Positions 1-6,643 of a DNA stretch of 8,205 nt are shown piece by piece. The notes beneath the pieces are model-generated. The model was not told the origin of the DNA. It was given only the letters and a program-made list of their open reading frames with translations, and searched no databases. The first letter of the stretch is position 1. The number at the start of each line of letters is the position of its first letter. The stretch spans positions 1 to 8,205 of the forward strand of contig CAZTHC010000049.1 in NCBI GenBank assembly GCA_964613425.1, given 5' to 3'. Source of the DNA: CAZTHC01 sp964613425 (GTDB lineage: Bacteria > Bacillota > Clostridia > TANB77 > CAG-508). Made by a program: the position numbers and the translations under genes.

Positions 1-1
1 A

Positions 2-1786
2 TTTTATCCAACATCAGATTATAGGCAATTTATAGATTTCTTCCATACAGGTGTAAAAATAAATGATTCTAGCATGATATACATGCATAATGATGTAAAT
101 AATTTGTACAAACAATATTATACAGAAGATACAAACATATTAAACACAGAAATATTTAATACATATTTTAATTTGAAAACAATACAAACAGACTTCGTTC
201 CAATAAAAGAAAACGTATTGGTAAGAAGATATAAGTTTGTTAACCAAGGACATATAGATTTAGATGTGAGTTTATTAATTCATTCTAATCTATTAACAGA
301 TGAAAACAACCAAGTAAGTGGATATTTTAAAAATAATGCATTATTACAATATTCACATGACTATACAATGACAGTAACTTCAAATAGTAAAATACAAAAT
401 TCTCAAATAAATAACAATGAAGCAAATATACTAGAAGGAGTAATAGGAGATAAAGATTATATTGGAATGTCTTCAGACTCAAGTATATGTTATGCGGTTG
501 GGAAAATAAAACCAAAAGAAGAAAAAATAATAGATATTTTTGTATTTGTTGAAGAAAATAAAGGAAAACCTAATTTTGTAGAGTTAGAGAGAATTAAAAA
601 ACTAGAGGTTTCAAGAAATTTAGAAGAAACAAAAAAATATTGGAAAAAATTTGTAAAAGATCACGATACAATTAAATTAGATATTACAAGTCCATACAAG
701 AAAAGAATAGATACAATTTATAAGAGAACAATTCTTACATATCCATTATTAACAAATTCAACAACAGGAGGAATTTCAGCTGCTATTGAAATAGACGAGA
801 ATAGAACTAAATGTGGCAGATATTCATATTGTTGGCCAAGAGATGCTATATTTATAACAGAAGCAATGGACATTTTAAATATGCAAAAGGAAACTGAAAA
901 ATTTTATAAAACTTTTTGCAAAAATACTCAAAGCAAAGATGGAATGTGGGAACAACGTTTTTACACAGACGGAACTTTAGCACCTTGCTGGGGATACCAA
1001 ATAGATGAAACAGCTTCTGTTGTATATGGAGTATATAATCATTTCTTAAAAACTAAAGAAATAAAATTTTTAAAAGATAATTTAAAAATGTGCGAAAAAG
1101 CAGTTCACTATTTGAAAAGATATATGGAAAATGTTTTAATTGGAAATCCAGAGCAATATTTAAGTTATGACATTTGGGAAGAAAATGAAGGAATTCATAC
1201 ATATTCTTTAGCAGCAATATTTGCAAGCTTTAATGCAATGATAAGCATATATGATAACTTAAAAGAAGATTATAAAGAAAATAGATTAAAAATAGAAGCA
1301 ATGCAAAAGGAAAAACAAGAATTAGATACATACTTAAGAGAAATAAAAGAATACATATTAAAAAACTTGTATAGCAATGAAAAGAAGAGTTTTATTAGAA
1401 ACAAGGATGAAAAAATAGATATAAGTTTATTGGGATTATCTGTTCCATTTAACTTGTTTGTACCTACTGAGAAAAAAATGTTAAATACAATAGAAAGAAT
1501 GAATTTAACTTTGCGTACATATACAGGTGGGTATTTAAGATATGAAAATGATAATTACGTGGGAGGCAATCCATGGGTAATATCTAATTTGTGGCTTGCA
1601 AATTATTATATAGAAGCTGGAAAAATTAAGGAAGCAAAGGAGTGCTTTAAATTTGTTGTAAATAGTAGTACAGAACATGGCTTCTTGGGAGAACAAGTAA
1701 ACAACCAAACAATGGAACCAGCATGGGTTATAGGGCTACGGATGGTCACATGCATTATTTGCAATTGTGCTAGAAAAGTTATATAA
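2..1786 (+). CDS. GH15 glucoamylase-type glycoside hydrolase, 5' partial, frameshifted near 3' end
   Basis: Glycoside hydrolase family 15: inverting exo-hydrolysis of alpha-glucosidic bonds in malto-oligosaccharides or related glucans. An ATG lies at 74, but the same frame is open to the left edge (FYPTSDYRQFIDFFHTGVKI...), and that peptide reads as the family's N-terminal beta-sandwich, so the true start is outside the window. Numbering from the Met at 74: the (alpha/alpha)6 barrel carries YCWPRDA (residues 252-258), the likely catalytic acid in IWEENEG (E369 or E370) and the likely catalytic base in LGEQ (E540). After L555 the frame goes wrong: the read tail is RMVTCIICNCARKVI, while skipping C1739 gives GWSHALFAIVLEKLY then NTK and TAG at 1794-1796, which restores the family's GLGWSHA motif. 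The repaired product would have 597 residues in the window. Both catalytic Glu precede the lesion, but the last barrel helix is lost. No signal peptide can be judged. The ABC operon follows closely on the same strand. Substrate specificity is not known. Confidence 0.88.
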   Translation, partial: FYPTSDYRQFIDFFHTGVKINDSSMIYMHNDVNNLYKQYYTEDTNILNTEIFNTYFNLKTIQTDFVPIKENVLVRRYKFVNQGHIDLDVSLLIHSNLLTDENNQVSGYFKNNALLQYSHDYTMTVTSNSKIQNSQINNNEANILEGVIGDKDYIGMSSDSSICYAVGKIKPKEEKIIDIFVFVEENKGKPNFVELERIKKLEVSRNLEETKKYWKKFVKDHDTIKLDITSPYKKRIDTIYKRTILTYPLLTNSTTGGISAAIEIDENRTKCGRYSYCWPRDAIFITEAMDILNMQKETEKFYKTFCKNTQSKDGMWEQRFYTDGTLAPCWGYQIDETASVVYGVYNHFLKTKEIKFLKDNLKMCEKAVHYLKRYMENVLIGNPEQYLSYDIWEENEGIHTYSLAAIFASFNAMISIYDNLKEDYKENRLKIEAMQKEKQELDTYLREIKEYILKNLYSNEKKSFIRNKDEKIDISLLGLSVPFNLFVPTEKKMLNTIERMNLTLRTYTGGYLRYENDNYVGGNPWVISNLWLANYYIEAGKIKEAKECFKFVVNSSTEHGFLGEQVNNQTMEPAWVIGLRMVTCIICNCARKVI

Positions 1787-1787
1787 T
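1759..1787 (+). promoter_or_regulatory. Possible SigA promoter for the ABC exporter operon
   Basis: TTGCAA at 1759-1764 (4 of 6 to the -35 consensus) is followed by a 17-nt spacer and a perfect TATAAT at 1782-1787. Transcription would begin near 1794, about 30 nt before the ABC ATPase start. The site lies within the last codons of the GH15 gene. TATAAT is common by chance in DNA this A+T-rich, and the ABC genes could instead be read from the GH15 transcript, so support is moderate. Confidence 0.4.
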
Positions 1788-1810
1788 ACCAAATAGTTAA
1801 AATACAAAAA

Positions 1811-1817
1811 AGAAAGG
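1811..1817 (+). promoter_or_regulatory. Ribosome binding site that decides the ABC ATPase start
   Basis: AGAAAGG ends directly at the ATG at 1818, which leaves no spacer for that start. It lies 9 nt before the ATG at 1827, the normal spacing, so translation most likely begins at 1827 (MGLKVSNVSKSY). Confidence 0.6.
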
Positions 1818-1826
1818 ATGACAAAT

Positions 1827-2720
1827 ATGGGACTAAAAGTTTCAAATGTAAGTAAAAGTTACAATGGAAAAAAGGTAGTAGATAGTATTTCATTTGAATT
1901 AGATAAACCAGGAGTATATGGATTATTAGGTTCAAATGGTGCAGGAAAAACTACAACAATAAGAATGATTCTAGGAATTTTAAGTAAAGATTCTGGAACA
2001 ATCGAATGGAATGGAAAACCTGTAAAAAGAGAGAATGTTAAGTTTGGATACTTACCAGAAGAAAGAGGAATATATCCCAAAACAAAATTGTATGATCAGC
2101 TTATGTATTTTGCAAGTTTAAAAGGGTTAAATAAGTCAGAAGCAAATAAAGCAATAGAATACTGGTGCAAGAAACTAGATGTTTATGAGTATATAAACAA
2201 ACCAGCAGAGCAATTATCAAAAGGAAATCAACAAAAAGTTCAATTTATAACGGCAATTATCCATAATCCAGAATTGTTAGTACTAGACGAACCTTTTAGT
2301 GGGTTAGACCCAGTTAATACTAAGATAATTAAAGGGGTTATAGAAGAATTAATAGCAAATGGTTCATACATTATATTATCTAGTCACCAAATGCCAGTTG
2401 TTGAAGAATATTGCAGAGATATATTAATATTAAATAAAGGTAAAACAAAGTTACAAGGTAATTTAGGAGAAATAAAAAAATCTTATGGAAGAAACAATTT
2501 ATTAATTGGAACATATGAAGAAATTGAAAAATTCATACCAAAAGATGCAAAAGTGATAGAGAAAAGAGCAAACAGCTATGAATTGAAATTGCAAAATGAA
2601 GAAGTAGCACAACAAATATTAACAGAGCTAATTTCTAATAAAGTTGTATTACAAAAGTTCGAAATAAAAGAACCATCTTTACAAGAAATATTTATAGAGA
2701 AAGTAGGTGTTTCTGAATGA
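1827..2720 (+). CDS. ABC transporter ATP-binding protein, NatA/YhaQ type
   Basis: Cytoplasmic ATPase subunit of an ABC-2 exporter, powering the permease encoded next. Numbered from the upstream ATG at 1818 (subtract 3 for the preferred start at 1827): Walker A GSNGAGKTT (38-46); the segment FGYLPEERGIYP (76-87) around the Q-loop, with the YLPEERG wording typical of the NatA/YhaQ subgroup; signature LSKGNQQK (133-140); Walker B LLVLDEP (153-159); D-loop SGLDP (161-165); H-loop His190. The C-terminal part, from about residue 205, resembles the DUF4162 extension of this subgroup. All ATPase motifs are present, so it should be active. The length of 297 residues is normal for the subgroup. It overlaps the permease start by 4 nt (ATGA), indicating coupled translation. 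In Bacillus the related NatA works in Na+ extrusion; other relatives export peptides or unknown compounds, so the cargo here is an open question. Confidence 0.93.
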   Translation: MGLKVSNVSKSYNGKKVVDSISFELDKPGVYGLLGSNGAGKTTTIRMILGILSKDSGTIEWNGKPVKRENVKFGYLPEERGIYPKTKLYDQLMYFASLKGLNKSEANKAIEYWCKKLDVYEYINKPAEQLSKGNQQKVQFITAIIHNPELLVLDEPFSGLDPVNTKIIKGVIEELIANGSYIILSSHQMPVVEEYCRDILILNKGKTKLQGNLGEIKKSYGRNNLLIGTYEEIEKFIPKDAKVIEKRANSYELKLQNEEVAQQILTELISNKVVLQKFEIKEPSLQEIFIEKVGVSE

Positions 2721-3967
2721 AAAACTTATTAACAGTAATGAAATATACAATAAAAGAGGCTGTAAACAAAAAAGTATTTAGAATAACAAATATAATAATG
2801 TGCATTATAATAGTTTTAGTATGTAACATTCCTAATATTATTAATTATTTTGATGTAGAAGTAACAGCTGGAAATAAAGAGAAACTTATTGTAACAGACA
2901 AAGAAAACTTATTAGGAGAAAATATTAGTGTATTAAGTCTTTTAGACGAAAACTATGAGTTTATTATAGACAATAATTTAACAGAAGATGAAATAAAACA
3001 AAAAATAGATTCAGAAGAAGTAGCGGGAGCAATTATATTAAAAAATGTTGAGGATAAACTTAGCTTTGATTATGTAGTAAAATCAACAGGTGTTTTTTCA
3101 AATGGTTATGCGGAAGCAGATAGTTTTGCTGCATTAATTAAAAACGCTGAAATAGACCAACAACTTAAAGAATATAATGTTCCGGATGATGTATTAGTTG
3201 ATATGAATTCATCAATTCCATATGAAATAAAATCATTAGATACTGAGGATGGAACAAATGATAATTTCGGAATTGCAATGATAGCATCATTTATATTATT
3301 TTTTGCAGTATATTTCTATGGATATAGTGTATCAGCATCTGTATCTAGTGAAAAGACTTCAAGAGTAATGGAAACATTGGTAACATCTACAACACCAACT
3401 AATATTATTATAGGAAAAACATTAGGAATGGGGATTGTAGGATTAATGCAATTGATAGGATTAATTCTAGTAGGTGTAGTATCTTATAAAATATTTATAC
3501 CAGAAAACTTTAATATGCTAAATGGACTGTCTTCTAATATAGACTTTAGTGTACCATCAGTATTAATTTGCATATTGTATTTTATATTAGGATATACAGT
3601 ATTTGCATTTTTAAATGCTGTAACAGGTGCAACAGTTAGCAAAGCAGAAGATGTTCAATCTGCAAATACACCAATATCTTTAATATCATTATTATCTTTC
3701 TACTTAGCATATTTTACAGCAACAGTACCAAATAGTGCAGCAAGTAAATTTGCTTCATTATTCCCATTTTCAGCAGCATTTTCAATGCCTGGAAGAATAT
3801 TAGTAGGAGGAGTAAGTGGGGGAGAAATAGCAATTTCTGTTGCTATACTTGTAGTGACTGCAGCAGTACTAGCTTTTATATCTATAAAAGTATATTCAGC
3901 AGCAATATTACACTATGGAAACAGATTGAGAATAAAAGACTTAATTAACATGTTTAAACAAAAATAA
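2717..3967 (+). CDS. ABC-2 family transporter permease, NatB/YhaP type
   Basis: Membrane subunit partnering the preceding ATPase. The 416 residues show the NatB layout: one N-terminal membrane segment (about 24-44), a large soluble, probably extracytoplasmic domain (about 46-183), then a cluster of membrane segments at roughly 184-206, 238-260, 280-302, 320-337 and 372-392, and a basic C-terminal tail. After the second segment comes the conserved cytoplasmic motif EKTSRVMETLVTS (E212 to S224), characteristic of this permease family, followed by GKTLG. The ATG overlaps the ATPase stop in ATGA, with a weak AGTAGG (2702-2707) inside the upstream gene, so its translation is probably coupled. The frame is intact. 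Assignment to the family is firm; Na+ export is only the best-studied activity of relatives. Confidence 0.9.
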   Translation: MKNLLTVMKYTIKEAVNKKVFRITNIIMCIIIVLVCNIPNIINYFDVEVTAGNKEKLIVTDKENLLGENISVLSLLDENYEFIIDNNLTEDEIKQKIDSEEVAGAIILKNVEDKLSFDYVVKSTGVFSNGYAEADSFAALIKNAEIDQQLKEYNVPDDVLVDMNSSIPYEIKSLDTEDGTNDNFGIAMIASFILFFAVYFYGYSVSASVSSEKTSRVMETLVTSTTPTNIIIGKTLGMGIVGLMQLIGLILVGVVSYKIFIPENFNMLNGLSSNIDFSVPSVLICILYFILGYTVFAFLNAVTGATVSKAEDVQSANTPISLISLLSFYLAYFTATVPNSAASKFASLFPFSAAFSMPGRILVGGVSGGEIAISVAILVVTAAVLAFISIKVYSAAILHYGNRLRIKDLINMFKQK

Positions 3968-4014
3968 AACATTGTAAATAATCCGCCAAATTTTGTTGGT
4001 GACATAGTAAAATA

Positions 4015-4047
4015 ATTTGTAGGGGCGTATTCTATATGCCTACAAAT
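4015..4047. repeat. Palindromic element, 14-bp stem with a 2-nt bulge
   Basis: ATTTGTAGG (4015-4023) pairs perfectly with CCTACAAAT (4039-4047). After a GG bulge (4024-4025), CGTAT (4026-4030) pairs with ATATG (4034-4038), including one G-T wobble, closing on a TCT loop. It is G-rich against its A+T-rich surroundings. No T-run follows on the + strand, so it does not look like a standard terminator. The wording GTAGGGGCG...CCTAC resembles short palindromic interspersed elements seen in gut Clostridia; that is from memory and untested. The rest of the 3968-4091 gap shows only a weak 6-bp hairpin and the ribosome binding site AAGGAGG (4075-4081). Confidence 0.6.
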
Positions 4048-4091
4048 ATAAATTGTTATAAATAAAAAAATTCTAAGGAGGAAAGTTTAAA

Positions 4092-4394
4092 ATGAAAAAC
4101 ATAAGAAACAAAGGAGTAACATTAATAGCATTAGTAATAACAATTATTGTATTATTAATATTAGCCGGAGTAACTATGAGCGTAATGTTTGGAGATAACA
4201 ATCTATTCGAAAAAGCAGAATTAGCAAAAAGTGAAACAGATAATGCAGTAGGAAATGAAATGGCACAATTGGAATTAGTATCAGGCTGGTTGGCAAGAGC
4301 TCCTTCTAATGGAGAAAATCCAGGAGAGGAAAATAGCCCAGTTAGAGCAAATGCACCAGTTGTAGGAGAACCAATAATAAAAGATGGTACATAG
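4092..4394 (+). CDS. Type IV prepilin-like protein, N-terminal part ending at an in-frame TAG
   Basis: The start is supported by a near-perfect AAGGAGG (4075-4081) 10 nt upstream of the ATG. The first 31 residues form a class III prepilin leader: a short basic head MKNIRNKG, a predicted prepilin peptidase cut after Gly8, then a hydrophobic helix VTLIALVITIIVLLILAGV. The usual Glu at mature position 5 is Ala (A13), as in many clostridial pseudopilin-like proteins. A polar alpha-helical spine follows (about 32-70), then a Pro/Gly/Asn-rich linker. The frame ends at TAG 4392-4394 (codon 101) in ...IIKDGT-stop-DGEVNTPK. Beyond the stop the same frame stays open to 5621 and encodes the expected C-terminal domain, so this is the front of one 509-codon gene rather than a complete 100-residue protein. 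Read as it stands, the product would be a stub with a helix but no head domain. Confidence 0.85.
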   Translation: MKNIRNKGVTLIALVITIIVLLILAGVTMSVMFGDNNLFEKAELAKSETDNAVGNEMAQLELVSGWLARAPSNGENPGEENSPVRANAPVVGEPIIKDGT

Positions 4395-4403
4395 GATGGA
4401 GAA

Positions 4404-5621
4404 GTGAATACTCCAAAAACAGATGGAACAGGTTTAATACCAGTATATTGGAATGGAACAGAATGGAAAGAATTGACAAATGCAAATACAAAAGAAGATT
4501 GGTATGATTATGATAACCAAAAATGGGCAAATGCAAAAACAGCAGATGGAAGTATGTGGGTATGGATACCAAGATACGCATACAAAATAGAAAGTGGATT
4601 AGGAACAACTACAGCAGGAGAGATAAGTATAAAATTTTTACAAGGAACAACAAATAATGATAAAGATGGAACAGCAATAAGTAAAACATATCCAACAGTA
4701 GAAAATAATGCAATGACTGATTTCTTTGTACACCCAGTATTTACAGCAGATAAAGCAAATGGTGGATGGAGAAACGAATTACCAGGATTTTGGGTAGCAA
4801 AATATGAAGCTGGATATCAATACGGAACACAAGGAGAAACAGTAGGAGAAATAAAATATTCAAGTCTGACATATCGTAAAGGTATAGGTCAAGCTAATTT
4901 TTTAACAGAATCAATAGCAGATCCTTCATATATGCCGTACCCTGTATTTAAAGCAAATACATATTCATATAATATAATAAATGTAGCAGATGCTTTTGCA
5001 CTTTCAAAAGAAATAGATTCAGCAACAGATATGTATGGATTAAGTAACATAGATAGCCATTTAGAGAAAAATAGTGAGTGGGGAGCAGTAGCATATTTAA
5101 CACAGAGTATCTGTGGAAGAAATGCAACTGAAATAGCACAAAATAGAAAAGATATGGCAGATGCAATATATGTAAGAAATGATGCATCAACTGGAATAAA
5201 GGCAGGTGTACGTTCCATAACAAGTTATGGAACTAAAGGCACACCGAATGATACTGCTGCAAGTACTACAGGAAACATGACAGGAGTATTTGATTTAAGT
5301 GGAGGTATAACTGAAAGAACAGCAGCTTTCTTAAAAGGTGGAACAGGTACTAACTTTACTGGAATGGTAACTAGTACCACAAATAAAAGTACAGAATATT
5401 TAACACTATATGCAGGGACAAATAATATTAAGGGAGATGCAGTAAGTGAAACAGCAGGTTGGTATGGAGATTGTACTAACTATCCTAGTACAACAAATCC
5501 GATTTTTGTACGTGGGTTAGCTTATAATGATAATACAGTAGATGAACCAGGTATATTTGCATATGGATATACTAATGGTGGACCACTTAAAGTTGGATTC
5601 CGTGTGTGCTTAGCATTCTAA
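4404..5621 (+). CDS. FGE-sulfatase/C-type-lectin-like C-terminal domain of the prepilin-like protein
   Basis: This continues the reading frame of the prepilin leader after the TAG at 4392-4394. Using full-frame residue numbers: an NTPKTDGTGLIPVYWNG segment (about 105-121), an aromatic block MWVWIPRYAYKI (155-166), GFWVAKYEAG (232-241), SEWGAVAYL (328-336), GVFDLSGGITERTA (398-411) and a terminal GFRVCLAF (502-509). GFWVAKYE, the middle EW block, the DLSGG..E block and the ending GFR appear in the order of the conserved blocks of formylglycine-generating-enzyme-like (SUMF1/C-type-lectin fold) domains. In this setting the domain more likely serves binding than enzymatic oxidation. The domain should sit outside the cell on the pilin-like helix. 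A GTG at 4404 with AGGA 7 nt upstream might allow a restart, but such a product would lack the leader and stay cytoplasmic. The domain itself has no visible lesion. No terminator is seen after the stop. Confidence 0.8.
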   Translation: MNTPKTDGTGLIPVYWNGTEWKELTNANTKEDWYDYDNQKWANAKTADGSMWVWIPRYAYKIESGLGTTTAGEISIKFLQGTTNNDKDGTAISKTYPTVENNAMTDFFVHPVFTADKANGGWRNELPGFWVAKYEAGYQYGTQGETVGEIKYSSLTYRKGIGQANFLTESIADPSYMPYPVFKANTYSYNIINVADAFALSKEIDSATDMYGLSNIDSHLEKNSEWGAVAYLTQSICGRNATEIAQNRKDMADAIYVRNDASTGIKAGVRSITSYGTKGTPNDTAASTTGNMTGVFDLSGGITERTAAFLKGGTGTNFTGMVTSTTNKSTEYLTLYAGTNNIKGDAVSETAGWYGDCTNYPSTTNPIFVRGLAYNDNTVDEPGIFAYGYTNGGPLKVGFRVCLAF

Positions 5622-5647
5622 GGATTAGTGAAAAATAAAATTATATC

Positions 5648-5676
5648 TTGAAATATATAAAAAAATCTGATATAAT
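5648..5676 (+). promoter_or_regulatory. Near-consensus extended -10 SigA promoter
   Basis: TTGAAA (5648-5653), a 17-nt spacer and TATAAT (5671-5676), preceded by TG at 5668-5669, make an extended -10 promoter. Transcription would start near 5683, giving a leader of about 28 nt up to the ATG at 5711, with AAAGGGG (5695-5701) as ribosome binding site 9 nt before it. This is the strongest promoter in the window and makes the downstream small gene an independent unit. Confidence 0.8.
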
Positions 5677-5710
5677 ATAAACCTATCAATTTTGAAAGGG
5701 GCAGTTTATT

Positions 5711-6094
5711 ATGTGTTATGATTACCCAAAGGCTATGGATGTGAAACAACGGAAATTTGATTTCAAATTTTTAGAGTACAACATAGCAAATGGAAAATAT
5801 CGCATAGTAATGAATGATGGAAGCATTTTACCATCATTACCAAGGGTTGGGATTAAACAAGAAGAAAAGGCTATAGCATCAGGTTTCACATATAAAAAAA
5901 TTAATGATGAACTTGAACTGTGGAGCAAAGAATTCAATATCTTTCTTGAAGAAGAATTACCAGTATATATTAAGGATAGAACCAAATATATATATTGGGG
6001 AATGAGAAAGTGTACTAATCCTAATTACGAAACGTTAAAACAATCATTAGCGTTGTACCAAAAGGTTTTCAAAGAAGAGCAGGTAGCTGAATAA
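5711..6094 (+). CDS. Hypothetical protein, 127 residues, unrecognised
   Basis: I do not recognise this protein. It begins MCYDYPKAMDVKQRKFDF and has no signal peptide or membrane segment, so it is probably cytoplasmic. The first half looks beta-rich (KYRIVMNDGSILPSLPRVG, residues 29-47); the second half looks alpha-helical and rich in Lys/Glu (about 49-82 and 105-125), with a Trp/Tyr patch YIYWGM (93-98) and Cys at 2 and 101. It stands as a single-gene unit: its own promoter and ribosome binding site upstream, and a strong terminator at the end. It uses CGG, CGC and AGG for Arg and has CCC and CTG codons that are scarce in its neighbours, a weak hint of a different origin. The frame is intact with a good start. 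A small regulator or a phage/plasmid-type accessory protein is possible, but nothing in the sequence establishes a function. Confidence 0.75.
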   Translation: MCYDYPKAMDVKQRKFDFKFLEYNIANGKYRIVMNDGSILPSLPRVGIKQEEKAIASGFTYKKINDELELWSKEFNIFLEEELPVYIKDRTKYIYWGMRKCTNPNYETLKQSLALYQKVFKEEQVAE

Positions 6095-6116
6095 TTTCAG
6101 CTACCTGCTCTTTTTT
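6075..6116 (+). terminator. Rho-independent terminator, stem overlapping the end of the 127-residue gene
   Basis: A perfect 17-bp inverted repeat, 6075-6091 with 6096-6112 (AAGAGCAGGTAGCTGAA and its complement), closes on a 4-nt loop TAAT (6092-6095) and runs into T6 (6111-6116). The left arm encodes the final residues of the upstream protein and the loop holds its stop codon. On the other strand the stem is followed by TTCTTT rather than a clean T-run, so it may also stop Lon transcription, less efficiently. Confidence 0.93.
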
Positions 6117-6127
6117 ATATTTAGACT

Positions 6128-6643
6128 TTATTTCTTATTACTGTATTCTGCATATTTCTTTAATTTTTCATAAGCTAAATAATTAATTGTTCCAGCAGGG
6201 AATTTTCCAAATTTATCTTTTCTACCAGCAGGAACGCCTGTTAAAAGTTCTATTCCTTCTTCAATAGTATGAATCGCATATATATGGAATTGTCCTTCTT
6301 TTACAGCATTTATAATTTCGTCATTTAAATTTAAGTTTTTAACATTTTGGTGTGGAATTATTACTCCATGTGATCCATCTAAACCACGCATTTTGCAAAC
6401 TTGATAGAATCCTTCAATTTTTTCATTTACACCACCAATAGGTTGAATTGTTCCTTTTTGATTTACAGATCCTGTAACTGCTATACTTTGATTAATTGGT
6501 ACATTTGACAAGCTAGAAAGTAGGGCATAGGCTTCTGTACTTGATGCACTATCACCATCAACACCACCATACATTTGTTCAAAACAAATACTTGCAGTAA
6601 GTGAAAGAGGTATATCTTGTGCGAATAATTCACCAATATATCC
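6128..6643 (-). CDS. Lon-like (S16) protease, C-terminal catalytic fragment after a frameshift
   Basis: This is the proteolytic domain of a Lon-family protease, separated from the upstream part by one extra base. Coding content begins at GGA 6643-6641 (GYIGELFAQDIPLSLTASI...); the first ATG in the fragment is at 6574 (MYGGVDGDSASS), but that is an internal Met, with no usable ribosome binding site expected there. Counted from that Met, the catalytic Ser is S9 in GVDGDSAS (codon 6550-6548) and the Lys is K52 in GGVNEKIEG (codon 6421-6419). The 43-residue spacing is that of the Ser-Lys dyad of classical Lon. GSVNQKGTIQPIGGVNEK and HGVIIPHQNVKNL are standard S16 landmarks. The end, TAA at 6130-6128, looks natural and faces the converging terminator. 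Alone, this fragment would lack its ATPase-like and substrate-handling part, so the locus as read is broken unless the extra base is an artefact. Confidence 0.88.
   Translation of the reverse strand, partial: GYIGELFAQDIPLSLTASICFEQMYGGVDGDSASSTEAYALLSSLSNVPINQSIAVTGSVNQKGTIQPIGGVNEKIEGFYQVCKMRGLDGSHGVIIPHQNVKNLNLNDEIINAVKEGQFHIYAIHTIEEGIELLTGVPAGRKDKFGKFPAGTINYLAYEKLKKYAEYSNKK

Noticed and set aside
327..515. Antisense or overlapping open frames within the large genes (also at 1606-1935, 1859-2080, 4342-4608, 4889-5223, 5722-5985, 6871-7230 and 7355-7618)
   Set aside because: They lie opposite or across well-supported genes, are low in complexity (Leu/Tyr/Ser-rich), lack ribosome binding sites and show no recognisable family.
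1730..1745. Programmed ribosomal frameshift in the GH15 gene
   Set aside because: No slippery heptamer, stimulatory hairpin or internal ribosome binding site is visible, and the family does not use frameshifting. The same reasoning applies to the Lon site near 6644.
3984..4001. Terminator hairpin after the ABC permease
   Set aside because: CGCCAA and TTGGTG form only a 6-bp stem with a wobble and a 6-nt loop, and no T-run follows.
3985..4062. Promoter for the prepilin-like gene
   Set aside because: AT-rich -10-like words (4008-4013, 4057-4062) exist, but none has an acceptable -35 at 16-18 nt, so no position can be supported.
4392..4394. Genome-wide reassignment of TAG as a sense codon
   Set aside because: The repaired GH15 frame ends at a TAG (1794-1796) just before the next gene, where readthrough would run into the ABC gene; one interrupted gene is not enough, and no tRNA or decoding gene is in the window.
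5400..6120. Diversity-generating retroelement around the lectin-like head
   Set aside because: The head resembles the fold used by such targets and ends in GFR, but there is no reverse transcriptase, no near-repeat of the 3' end downstream, and the neighbouring 127-residue protein does not look like the Avd accessory protein.
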